From Rugosimonospora acidiphila (GTDB lineage: Bacteria > Actinomycetota > Actinomycetes > Mycobacteriales > Micromonosporaceae), in contig NZ_BAABJQ010000006.1 of assembly GCF_039543385.1 (NCBI RefSeq), positions 62,001 through 126,000 on the forward strand: a stretch of 64,000 nt of DNA. Direction: 5' to 3'. The notes beneath the pieces are model-generated. The model was not told the DNA's origin. It was given only the letters and a program-made list of their open reading frames with translations, and made no database searches. This document shows, in pieces, positions 32,091-39,030 of the stretch (position 1 is the first letter of the stretch; each line of letters starts with the position of its first letter). A program made the position numbers and the translations under genes.

Positions 32091-34205
32091 TCAGGGCGCG
32101 GCGCGCCAGTTCTTGCCCGGCCACCAGGCCGGCCGACCGATGTCGATCAGCACCGCCGGTACCAGCAGCGACCGCACCACCAGCGTGTCGAGCAGCACGC
32201 CGAAGGCGACGGCGAACGCGACCTCGGCCAGGAACACCAGCGGGATCACGGTCAGCGCGGCGAACGTGGCGGCCAGCACCACGCCGGCCGAGGTGATCAC
32301 GCCGCCGGTGACGGTCAACCCGGCCAGGATGCCGGCCCGGTGGCCCCGCGCGGAGACCTCCTCCCGCACCCGGCTCATCAGGAAGATGTTGTAGTCGACC
32401 CCGAGCGCCACCAGGAACACGAAGGCGAACAGCGGGAACGCCGAGTCCGCCCCGGCGAACCGGAACAGGTTGTGGAACACATACCCGGACACGCCCAGCG
32501 TGGCGAAGAAGGACAGCACCACGGTCGCGACCAGGACCAGCGGGGCGACCAGGGAGCGCAGCAGCACCAGGAGCACCACGAACACCACCACCAGCACGAT
32601 GGGGATGATCACGTCGCGGTCCCGCTTGGCGGTGTCCTGCACGTCGAGGTTGGTGGCGGTGAACCCGCCGACCAGGGCCCGTGCCCCCGGTATGGCGTGC
32701 ACGGCCGCCCGCATCGCCCGCACGGTACGGTACGACGCCGGCGAGTCGGGTGCCTCGTTGAGCGTCGCGTCCACGAGGGCGAGGCCTCCCGCGACCTTCG
32801 GCGGTCCGGCCTGAGCACCGGGCCCGGCCTGCTGCCCGGTGAACGGGGCCGCCTGCGCCACCCCCGGAATGCCCCGTACCGCCGCCAACACCGCCTGCAG
32901 GTGATCGGCCTGGAAAATCACTTCCACCGGTGATCCGGCGCCGGCCGGGAAGTGCTCGCTGAGTACCCCCATCCCGACCTTGGAGTCCACGTTCTTGGTG
33001 AACGACTGATCCTCCGGGATGCCGTTGGCGTTGAGCTGCACGATGCCGCCGGCGAGCCCGGCCAGCACCAGGGTGGTGACTATCCAGATCGGCCGGTGCC
33101 GGTGGCCGACCCAACGGGCCACCCGCGACCAGACCCCATGCTGCTCGGCCGGGTGGGACTCGAAATGTGGCCGGAACGGCAGGAAGGCGGCCCGCCCGAG
33201 CAGCGCCAGGATCGAGGGCAGCACGGTGAGCATGGCCAGCATCGAGCAGGCGATGCCGATCGCGCCGACCGGACCCAGGCTCCGGTTGGACTTGAGGTCG
33301 GAGGTGAGCAGGCAGAGCAGGCCGATGATCACCGTTATGCCGCTGGCCGCGATCGGTTCGGCCGCGGCCCGCAGCGCCGCCCGCATGGCGTCGAACCGGT
33401 CCCGGTACCGGCGCAACTCCTCCCGGTACCGGGAGACCAGCAGCAGCGCGTAGTCGGTGGCCGCGCCGAGCACCAGCACGTCGAGGATGCCGTTGCTCTG
33501 CCCGTTGAGGGTGATCACGTCGTGCTTGGCCAGCAGGTAGACCAGGCCGTTGGCCAGGGTCAGCGCGAACACGGCGGAGCCGAGCACCACCACGGGCAGG
33601 ATCGGGCTGCGGTACACCAGCACGAGGATCACCAGCACGATGCCGCCGGTGACGTACAGCAGCACGCCGCTGATGCCGCCGAACGCGTTGATCAGATCGG
33701 CGAGGATGCCGGCCGGACCGGTCACGTGCGCGCTTAGCCCGGGGCGGTCGGTGGCCAGGTGGCGCACCCACGGTATGGCGGGTTTGAGCGTCTTCGGGTC
33801 GGTGGTGGCGAACTCCAGGACGACCTGGGCCGCCTTGCCGTCCGGAGAGAAGACCGGGCCGATCGGCGGGCCGGTGAGTTGACCGCCGCCGAAGTGGCTG
33901 GCCATCTGGGGTAGGTCGGATTGAATCTTGGCCCGGTCCCCGGCGGTCAGGCCGGAGTCCCGGACGTAGACGACGATCGCGGGGGTGGACTGGACCGAGG
34001 TGAAGTTCTTGTCCAGGTTCTGGACCTTGGTGGACTCGACGTTGTTGGGCAGGAACGAGGAGTTGTCGTTCTTCTGGACGTCCATGGTCTTGCCGAACAG
34101 CGGGCCGAGCGCCCCCGCGATAACGATCCAGCCGATCACCGCGAGCGCCGGCAGCAACCAGCGCAGTGGGTGGCGCCGGTGATGCGCGGCACTGTCCCGG
34201 GTCAT
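32091..34205 (-). CDS. MMPL/RND-family transporter
   Basis: A 704-residue inner-membrane transporter of the MMPL family, which exports lipids or other hydrophobic compounds using the proton gradient. One N-terminal helix is followed by an extracytoplasmic porter domain (residues 45-165), a five- to six-helix bundle, a second porter domain (about 400-500) and a second helix bundle. Both bundles show conserved Asp/Tyr-bearing helices (VLGAATDYALLLVSRYREEL and FLVALGVDYNIFLMSRVREE). A GAGGGGG site precedes the ATG. No lipid-synthesis genes are adjacent, so the cargo is unknown. Confidence 0.92.
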   Translation of the reverse strand: MTRDSAAHHRRHPLRWLLPALAVIGWIVIAGALGPLFGKTMDVQKNDNSSFLPNNVESTKVQNLDKNFTSVQSTPAIVVYVRDSGLTAGDRAKIQSDLPQMASHFGGGQLTGPPIGPVFSPDGKAAQVVLEFATTDPKTLKPAIPWVRHLATDRPGLSAHVTGPAGILADLINAFGGISGVLLYVTGGIVLVILVLVYRSPILPVVVLGSAVFALTLANGLVYLLAKHDVITLNGQSNGILDVLVLGAATDYALLLVSRYREELRRYRDRFDAMRAALRAAAEPIAASGITVIIGLLCLLTSDLKSNRSLGPVGAIGIACSMLAMLTVLPSILALLGRAAFLPFRPHFESHPAEQHGVWSRVARWVGHRHRPIWIVTTLVLAGLAGGIVQLNANGIPEDQSFTKNVDSKVGMGVLSEHFPAGAGSPVEVIFQADHLQAVLAAVRGIPGVAQAAPFTGQQAGPGAQAGPPKVAGGLALVDATLNEAPDSPASYRTVRAMRAAVHAIPGARALVGGFTATNLDVQDTAKRDRDVIIPIVLVVVFVVLLVLLRSLVAPLVLVATVVLSFFATLGVSGYVFHNLFRFAGADSAFPLFAFVFLVALGVDYNIFLMSRVREEVSARGHRAGILAGLTVTGGVITSAGVVLAATFAALTVIPLVFLAEVAFAVAFGVLLDTLVVRSLLVPAVLIDIGRPAWWPGKNWRAAP

Positions 34206-34355
34206 CGACGCCCCCTCGACGTCTCGATCGTCTGATTCCCGGACGGCTACCCAGGTGCGGGTGGGCCATGCCGGGGTCCGAGGGGCGGGTCACGGGTGGA
34301 TTTCGGCCGCGTGTGAGCCGGGGCACCGGAGGGGGCCGCGCACCGGGAACCGGAC

Positions 34356-34361
34356 TACGCT
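34356..34361 (+). promoter_or_regulatory. -10 box of lipB
   Basis: TACGCT, 7 nt before ATG 34369. It favours this start over longer in-frame options. Confidence 0.5.
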
Positions 34362-34368
34362 CCCAACC

Positions 34369-35037
34369 ATGTCCAGTACCGCTGTCCAGGCTGTCACGAA
34401 CGACGCTCCGGCGTTGGCGATCGTGAATGCCGGACTCGTCGATTACCAAGAGGCCTGGGACGAGCAGCGCCGGCTGCACGAGGCCGTGGTGGCCGGCCTG
34501 ACCCCGGACACCGTGCTGCTGCTGGAGCACCCGAGCGTGTACACGGCGGGCAAGCGCACCGAGCCGCTCGACCGGCCGATGGACGGCACTCCCGTGATCG
34601 ACGTGGACCGGGGCGGCAAGATCACCTGGCACGGTCCGGGCCAGCTCGTCGGGTACCCGATCCTGACCCTGCCCGACCCGATCGACGTGGTCGCCTACGT
34701 GCGCCGGGTCGAGCAGCTGCTGATCACGGTCTGCGGGGAACTAGGCCTGGCCACGACCCGGGTCGAGGGACGCAGCGGGGTCTGGGTGACCGCGGACCAC
34801 AAGGGCCCGGACCGCAAGGTCGGCGCGATCGGCATCCGGGTCGCCCGAGGGGTGACCCTGCACGGCTTCTCCCTGAACTGCGACCCCGACCTGGCCGCCT
34901 TCGACCGGATCATTCCGTGTGGGCTGCGCGATGTCGGCACCACGTCGCTGTCCGCCGAGCTCGGTCGCGACGTGAGCGTGGCCGAGGTCCTACCGATCGT
35001 GCAGCACCACCTCGGACTGCTCGTTCCGCAGTGCTGA
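34369..35037 (+). CDS. lipB: Octanoyl-ACP:protein octanoyltransferase
   Basis: Moves octanoyl groups from acyl carrier protein to lipoyl domains such as those of SucB. The 222-residue protein has the signature RGGKITWHGPGQLVGYP near residue 85, the catalytic Lys in DRKVGAIGI near residue 150, and the acyl-accepting Cys in FDRIIPCGLRD near residue 185. No ribosome-binding site is present, and the -10 box suggests a leaderless mRNA. In M. tuberculosis lipA follows directly; here 1.65 kb of other sequence intervenes. Confidence 0.95.
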   Translation: MSSTAVQAVTNDAPALAIVNAGLVDYQEAWDEQRRLHEAVVAGLTPDTVLLLEHPSVYTAGKRTEPLDRPMDGTPVIDVDRGGKITWHGPGQLVGYPILTLPDPIDVVAYVRRVEQLLITVCGELGLATTRVEGRSGVWVTADHKGPDRKVGAIGIRVARGVTLHGFSLNCDPDLAAFDRIIPCGLRDVGTTSLSAELGRDVSVAEVLPIVQHHLGLLVPQC

Positions 35038-35132
35038 CCGCTGTAGATCCCGTAGCGGCAGCCGCCTAGGTCCCGCGAGGTTCGGGTGTCGCCTCCCCGG
35101 CGGCCCCCCTCGACCCGCTCCGACCCCCTCGG

Positions 35133-35903
35133 TCACGCCTGCGCACCCGGGTCTTCGGCGCCCCGGTCGGTCCCGGCGTCCTTCGCCGGGGTGCGCCGGG
35201 ACACCTCAATCGCTGTGATCATCTTGATCAGTGAGGCGTACGCGTCCCGGTAGGTGACCCCGATGTCGCCGAGCAGCTCGGCCGCCTTTCCGTCGGTGGT
35301 GCGCAGCAGGCCGAGCAGGATGTGCTCGGTGCCGATGTAGTTGTGCCGCATCTCCAGGGCCACGTTCAGCGCCTCCCGAAGCACGGTCTTGCTCAGCTCG
35401 GTGAACGGGATGTGCGCCGGCGGGTTCTCCGAGCCGGGCGCCAGCCTGGTCAGGACGGCACGCTCCGCCGCGTCCCGCGAGCCGACGATCTCGATCACCG
35501 CCTTGGCACCCAGTCCCTCCTCCTCCCCGAGCAGACCGAGCAAAAGGTGCTCGGTGTCCACCTGGCCGTGGCGCAGATCGCGGGCCCGCTCCTGGGCGAG
35601 TACCGTGACGTGCCGAGCCCGCTGGGTGAACCGGCTGAAGTTCGCCGGCTGCCGGACGTTGCCGGGCAGCCATCGCTGCTGCGCGGCCTGCTTGGTGACC
35701 CCCAGCGCCTCGCCGAGCTGGCTCCACGAGGTGCCGGCCTCCCGGGCCTTGGTCACGAAGTGGTCGATGAGCGAGTCACCGATGCCGCTGAGGCTGCGGG
35801 CGCGCTGCTGCGCCTCGGTGACCTTGGCCAGCGGATCGGCGTCGGTCAGATCCACATCGAGCTGTTCGATCAGGTGCCGGAGGTTCACGTTGAGTGGCGT
35901 CAT
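35133..35903 (-). CDS. HTH regulator with double Clp N-terminal domain
   Basis: A 256-residue protein in two parts. Residues 1-90 contain a helix-turn-helix (SWSQLGEALGVTKQAAQQRW near residue 60). Residues 100-235 hold two Clp-N repeats (HVTVLAQERARDLRHGQVDT, TEHLLLGLL; then TEHILLGLLRTTDGKAAELL), the module by which ClpA/ClpC ATPases bind substrates and adaptors. No ATPase domain is present. It is thus a DNA-binding Clp-adaptor-like protein, perhaps sensing Clp substrates (inference). The ATG is 3 nt from a perfect GTCAA-N7-TTGAC palindrome, with a second copy 12 bp further upstream, strongly suggesting autoregulation. Confidence 0.88.
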   Translation of the reverse strand: MTPLNVNLRHLIEQLDVDLTDADPLAKVTEAQQRARSLSGIGDSLIDHFVTKAREAGTSWSQLGEALGVTKQAAQQRWLPGNVRQPANFSRFTQRARHVTVLAQERARDLRHGQVDTEHLLLGLLGEEEGLGAKAVIEIVGSRDAAERAVLTRLAPGSENPPAHIPFTELSKTVLREALNVALEMRHNYIGTEHILLGLLRTTDGKAAELLGDIGVTYRDAYASLIKMITAIEVSRRTPAKDAGTDRGAEDPGAQA

Positions 35904-35906
35904 AGC

Positions 35907-35923
35907 GTCAAGTCTGACTTGAC
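35907..35923. promoter_or_regulatory. Operator 1, GTCAA-N7-TTGAC
   Basis: GTCAAGTC-T-GACTTGAC is a perfect 17-bp palindrome ending 3 nt before the ATG of the Clp-N/HTH gene. It would cover the -10 and start region, so a bound protein should block expression. Confidence 0.7.
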
Positions 35924-35934
35924 CCTGGGGTTGC

Positions 35935-35951
35935 GTCAATCCCGTGTTGAC
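35935..35951. promoter_or_regulatory. Operator 2, GTCAA-N7-TTGAC
   Basis: A second GTCAA-N7-TTGAC inverted repeat, centre to centre 28 bp from operator 1. The identical half-sites and spacing argue for one dimeric regulator, probably the Clp-N/HTH protein itself. Confidence 0.65.
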
Positions 35952-35967
35952 GATCACGAACTGTGCA

Positions 35968-36013
35968 ATCTTGGTGGCTTTCCCTCCTCCCACGGGGGAA
36001 AAGCCACCAAGAT
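35968..36013. terminator. Strong hairpin after the aspS remnant
   Basis: ATCTTGGTGGCTTT pairs perfectly with AAAGCCACCAAGAT, and CCC/GGG extends the stem. It lies 56 bp downstream of the aspS remnant (minus strand) and just upstream of operator 2, separating the two transcription units. Confidence 0.65.
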
Positions 36014-36068
36014 CTGAGAGTTATCCGCGCGCGGGGCCGTGTGGGGCGTGCGGGCCGTGCGGGCTGGG

Positions 36069-36312
36069 CTACGGGGTGAGGCGGTGCAGGTCTCGGGCGA
36101 ACAGCGCGGCCTGCACGTGGGGCAGCCCGAGCGGCCTGGCCACGAACCGCTCCAGCCCGATCGCGAAACCGCCATGCGGCGGCATCCCGTACCGGAACGC
36201 CTGGAGATAAGAACGCCACGGATTTGAGTACGCGCCGCCGGTGGATCCAGCCGGATAAGACGACCGGACCGCCGGCCCGGGCCGGCAGTTGGTCGGACAG
36301 GACTCTTCGCAT
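36069..36312 (-). pseudogene. Aspartyl-tRNA synthetase remnant with large internal deletion
   Basis: From ATG 36312, 35 codons read as an AspRS N-terminus: MRRVLSDQLPARAGG, then the anticodon-binding start SGWIHRRRVLKSVAFL. At about 36208 the sequence jumps, in another frame, to an AspRS C-terminus: YLQAFRYGMPPHGGFAIGLE (class II motif 3) and ARDLHRLTP before the stop at 36069. Some 350 internal codons, including motifs 1 and 2, are missing, and the two ends are out of frame, so no enzyme can be made. Both ends remain well conserved, so the loss seems recent. The upstream T-box leader is intact. A functional AspRS or AsnRS must be encoded elsewhere. Confidence 0.85.
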
Positions 36313-36520
36313 GTGACACCTCCCTCGAGGGTGTGGGCGAGAAGGGTGTCTCGCGGTGCCACCACACCTTCACCGCCGGACGAACCGGCGGCCTCATTGG
36401 TCGAACTGCGGCTCGGGAGTGTCTTCACGCGCCGGCGCCAGGCCGCCTTTCCAGCTGCCGGCGGCTCTCGGTGCTGGCGGATCGGTGCGCTACTCGGTTC
36501 CGTCATCACCGTTGCCCAGC
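36313..36520 (-). ncRNA. T-box leader, translational type, Asp specifier
   Basis: The leader on the minus strand holds, in order: an AGTA loop-E strand, a distal GAGAG bulge, a GCTGGAAAGG apical segment, a specifier loop GAA-GAC-AC with GAC (Asp) at 36423-36421, and the T-box TGGCACCGCG (complement of 36352-36361). GGTGT and ACACC flank the T-box to form the antisequestrator. UGGC would pair with the tRNA end GCCA, which fits the G73 discriminator of tRNA-Asp. A second ACACC...GGTGT hairpin hides the AGGGAGG ribosome-binding site. This is the actinobacterial pattern of translational control: uncharged tRNA-Asp frees the site. It now drives a broken gene. Confidence 0.82.
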
Positions 36521-36670
36521 ACGGTAGCCGGACGGTTACCGGGTCGCACGCGGATTCGTGTCGCGGATCACCCGTCGTCGATCGGCTGGTCCGGGCCCCG
36601 CACCCGGTCCGGCGGACGTGACCCTCGTCGCGTAAGGCCCGCTGGCGGTCGCTTTCGGGCGCTACCGGCG

Positions 36671-36676
36671 TAGTCT
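36671..36676 (+). promoter_or_regulatory. -10 box of lipA
   Basis: TAGTCT, 7 nt before GTG 36684; leaderless architecture. Confidence 0.5.
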
Positions 36677-36683
36677 CGGCGTC

Positions 36684-37619
36684 GTGACTACTGTCGCTCC
36701 CGAGGGCCGCCGCCTGCTGCGCATCGAGGCCCGAAACGCCGAGACCCCCATCGAACGCAAGCCGTCGTGGATCAAGGTCAAAGCGAGCATGGGGCCGCAG
36801 TTCACCCAGCTGCGCGGGCTGGTGCAGCGAGAGGGTCTGCACACCGTGTGCCAGGAGGCCGGCTGCCCGAACATTTACGAATGTTGGGAAGACCGCGAGG
36901 CCACCTTCCTCATCGGTGGTGACCAGTGCACCCGCCGCTGCGACTTCTGCCAGATCGACACCGGTAAGCCGGCCGAGTTCGACGCGGACGAGCCGCGCCG
37001 GGTGGCCGAGTCGGTGGCCACCATGGGCCTGCGGTACGCGACGGTGACCGGGGTCGCCCGCGACGACCTGCCCGACGGTGGCGCCTGGCTGTACGCCGAG
37101 ACCGTCCGCCAGATCCACGCTCTACTGCCCGGCTGCGGGGTGGAGCTGCTGATCCCAGACTTCAACGGTGTCCCGGACCAGCTCGCCGAGGTGTTCGGCG
37201 CGCGGCCCGAGGTGCTGGCCCACAACGTGGAGACGGTGCCCCGGATCTTCCGCCGGATCCGGCCCGCGTTCCGGTACGAGCGGTCGCTGGACGTCATCAC
37301 CCAGGCCCGGGCGGCCGGGATGGTGACCAAGTCCAACCTGATCCTGGGCATGGGCGAAGAGCGGGAAGAGGTCTCCCAGGCGCTGCGCGACCTGCACGAC
37401 GCCGGCTGCGAGCTGCTGACCATCACCCAGTACCTGCGCCCCACCCCCCGCCATCACCCGGTCGTGCGCTGGGTCAAGCCGGAGGAGTTCGTGGAGCTGC
37501 GCGAGGAGGCACTGGAGATCGGCTTCGCCGGAGTGATGTCCGGCCCGCTGGTTCGCTCCTCCTACCGCGCGGGCCGGCTGTTCCAGCAGGCGGTCGAGGC
37601 CCGGGCCGCGACGGACTGA
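36684..37619 (+). CDS. lipA: Lipoyl synthase
   Basis: A radical SAM enzyme that inserts two sulfurs into protein-bound octanoyl groups, completing the cofactor started by LipB. The 311-residue protein has the auxiliary-cluster cysteines in CQEAGCPNIYECW near residue 56 and the radical SAM CxxxCxxC in CTRRCDFCQ near residue 87. The C-terminal GPLVRSSYRAG has the Ser that binds the auxiliary cluster. The gene has its own -10 box, so it no longer depends on lipB transcription. DUF4191 follows 60 bp later, also with its own -10 box. Confidence 0.97.
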   Translation: MTTVAPEGRRLLRIEARNAETPIERKPSWIKVKASMGPQFTQLRGLVQREGLHTVCQEAGCPNIYECWEDREATFLIGGDQCTRRCDFCQIDTGKPAEFDADEPRRVAESVATMGLRYATVTGVARDDLPDGGAWLYAETVRQIHALLPGCGVELLIPDFNGVPDQLAEVFGARPEVLAHNVETVPRIFRRIRPAFRYERSLDVITQARAAGMVTKSNLILGMGEEREEVSQALRDLHDAGCELLTITQYLRPTPRHHPVVRWVKPEEFVELREEALEIGFAGVMSGPLVRSSYRAGRLFQQAVEARAATD

Positions 37620-37666
37620 CCCCTGGCGGTCTGCCGTCCCGACGGTCCCAGGTAGGCGGCGACCAC

Positions 37667-37672
37667 TAGACT
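37667..37672 (+). promoter_or_regulatory. -10 box of DUF4191 gene
   Basis: TAGACT, 7 nt before ATG 37680; leaderless architecture. Confidence 0.5.
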
Positions 37673-37679
37673 CTGCGCC

Positions 37680-38384
37680 ATGGCAAAGGCAGCAGAGCCG
37701 GAGAAGGTCGGGTTCGTTCAACGACTCCGGCAGATCGGGATGGTCTTTTCGTTCACCGCCAAGCGCGACAAGCTGTTCGTCCCGCTGGTGGCGGTCGCGG
37801 TCGTCGCACCGCTGGCCATCGCGGGCGTCCTGTTCGCGGTGGGTTTCAGCTGGGCCTATCTGGTGATCGGCGTGCTCGTGGCGCTGCTGGCCGTGCTCAT
37901 CGTGCTGAGGTACCGGTCCGACAAGGCGATGATGACCGAGGCCGAGGGGCAGCCGGGTGCCGCGGCGCAGATCGTGGAGTCGATGATGCGCCGGGGCGAC
38001 TGGCGGGTGACCCCGGCGATCGCGTCGACCACCCAGTTCGACTTCGTCCACCTGGTGATCGGCCGGCCCGGCGTGGTCCTGCTGGCCGAGGGCAACCCGT
38101 CCCGGGTACGCAGCCTGCTCGGGCAGGAGAAGCGCCGGCTCTCGAAGGTCATCGGCACGACCGACCTGCGCGACTTCGTCATCGGCAACGGCGAGGGTGA
38201 GATTCCGCTCGGGAAGCTGCGGATGACGCTGATGAAGCTGCCGCGCACGATCACGGGCAAAGAGGTCAACGCGCTGGAGACCCGGCTCAAGGCGCTGTCC
38301 GCCCGGCCGCAGATGCCCCGGGGCGCGATCCCGAAGAACATGCGTCCGCAGAACATGCCGCGCGGCGGCGGCCGGATGCGCTAA
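37680..38384 (+). CDS. DUF4191 membrane protein
   Basis: A 234-residue actinobacterial protein of unknown role, matching M. tuberculosis Rv2219. A basic N-terminus of about 35 residues precedes two adjacent membrane helices (near 38-57 and 59-78). A cytoplasmic domain with an ordered alpha/beta look follows (FDFVHLVIGRPGVVLLAEG, then RLSKVIGTTDLRDFVIGNGE). The tail is rich in Arg, Pro and Met. Its constant place after lipA suggests a link to lipoate or membrane metabolism, but nothing in the sequence shows it. It converges on the RDD gene with a 28-bp gap. Confidence 0.88.
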   Translation: MAKAAEPEKVGFVQRLRQIGMVFSFTAKRDKLFVPLVAVAVVAPLAIAGVLFAVGFSWAYLVIGVLVALLAVLIVLRYRSDKAMMTEAEGQPGAAAQIVESMMRRGDWRVTPAIASTTQFDFVHLVIGRPGVVLLAEGNPSRVRSLLGQEKRRLSKVIGTTDLRDFVIGNGEGEIPLGKLRMTLMKLPRTITGKEVNALETRLKALSARPQMPRGAIPKNMRPQNMPRGGGRMR

Positions 38385-38412
38385 CCGGGGCGCCCCACCG
38401 CCAAGGCTCGCG

Positions 38413-38856
38413 TCAGCCGGCGGTGGGTCCCCCGGTCGCGGGCGTGCCGGTCACGATCGTGCCGGCCGCCCGGTCGTGCAGGCCGCGGCGCTGATCATCC
38501 ATGATCAGGCACGGAATCACTATGGAGAGCAGCAGCGCCCGCAGCAGGGTGCGGGGGATGCCGGGCGCGCCGCCGGTGAAAACCGAGACACAACGGACCC
38601 CGGTCAGCTTCATCCCGGGCGTCTGCGCGAACAGCCCGATGAAGAACGTGTACTCGACGATCAGCACAACCAGAGGGGCCCAGCCCTCGCTGACCGAGCC
38701 GACGAACAGGCGCGACACCAGCAGGCACAGGATCCAGTCGATCATCAGCGCGATGAAGCGCCGCCCCAGGTTCGCCGGCTCGCCGATCGCCCTGGCTGGC
38801 CCGGAGCCCCCGGACGGGCTAGGGTACGAAGTCGATTTTGCCGAGCGCTCTGCCAT
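38413..38856 (-). CDS. RDD-family membrane protein
   Basis: A 147-residue protein with three to four membrane helices and the RDD pattern: Arg in NLGRRFIALMIDW near residue 34, with Asp further along the same helix, and a late acidic turn (MDDQRRGLHDRAAG). RDD proteins are small membrane proteins of mostly unknown function, some proposed as transporters. ATG 38856 is preceded by a -10 box TACGCT 7 nt upstream; an in-frame ATG at 38913 is less likely. It is divergent from glnA1, and the shared 174-bp region holds a GlnR-type box. Confidence 0.87.
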   Translation of the reverse strand: MAERSAKSTSYPSPSGGSGPARAIGEPANLGRRFIALMIDWILCLLVSRLFVGSVSEGWAPLVVLIVEYTFFIGLFAQTPGMKLTGVRCVSVFTGGAPGIPRTLLRALLLSIVIPCLIMDDQRRGLHDRAAGTIVTGTPATGGPTAG

Positions 38857-38863
38857 GCCCGAA

Positions 38864-38869
38864 AGCGTA
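38864..38869 (-). promoter_or_regulatory. -10 box of RDD gene
   Basis: TACGCT on the minus strand, 7 nt before ATG 38856. Confidence 0.5.
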
Positions 38870-38923
38870 GTCTGCCTACGCGGCGCGTCGTCGCCGGATG
38901 GCCTGTGCCACATCCTGGGCGCC

Positions 38924-38961
38924 GTAACATGGTGGAAACACTCGAGACACGCTCGGGCAAT
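38924..38961 (+). promoter_or_regulatory. GlnR-type box upstream of glnA1
   Basis: GTAAC-N6-GAAAC-N6-GACAC-N6-GCAAT, with exact 6-nt spacing. The first pair matches the actinobacterial GlnR consensus (gTnAC-n6-GaAAC) perfectly; the second pair is degenerate. It ends 69 bp before the GTG start of glnA1. GlnR, the OmpR-type nitrogen regulator, would control glnA1 here. Confidence 0.8.
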
Positions 38962-39030
38962 GCCCTAGTCATAACGTCGCGACAACTATCCAGCGCCGCC
39001 GCTGACCCACCTGTGGCTGACCAGGAGGAC

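Noticed and set aside
34255..34368. N-terminal extension of lipB
   Set aside because: The extra 38 codons have no LipB homology, and a -10 box lies 7 nt before ATG 34369.
38476..39030. N-terminal extension of glnA1
   Set aside because: It covers the RDD gene on the other strand and the GlnR box; glutamine synthetase homology begins at FANSEELL.
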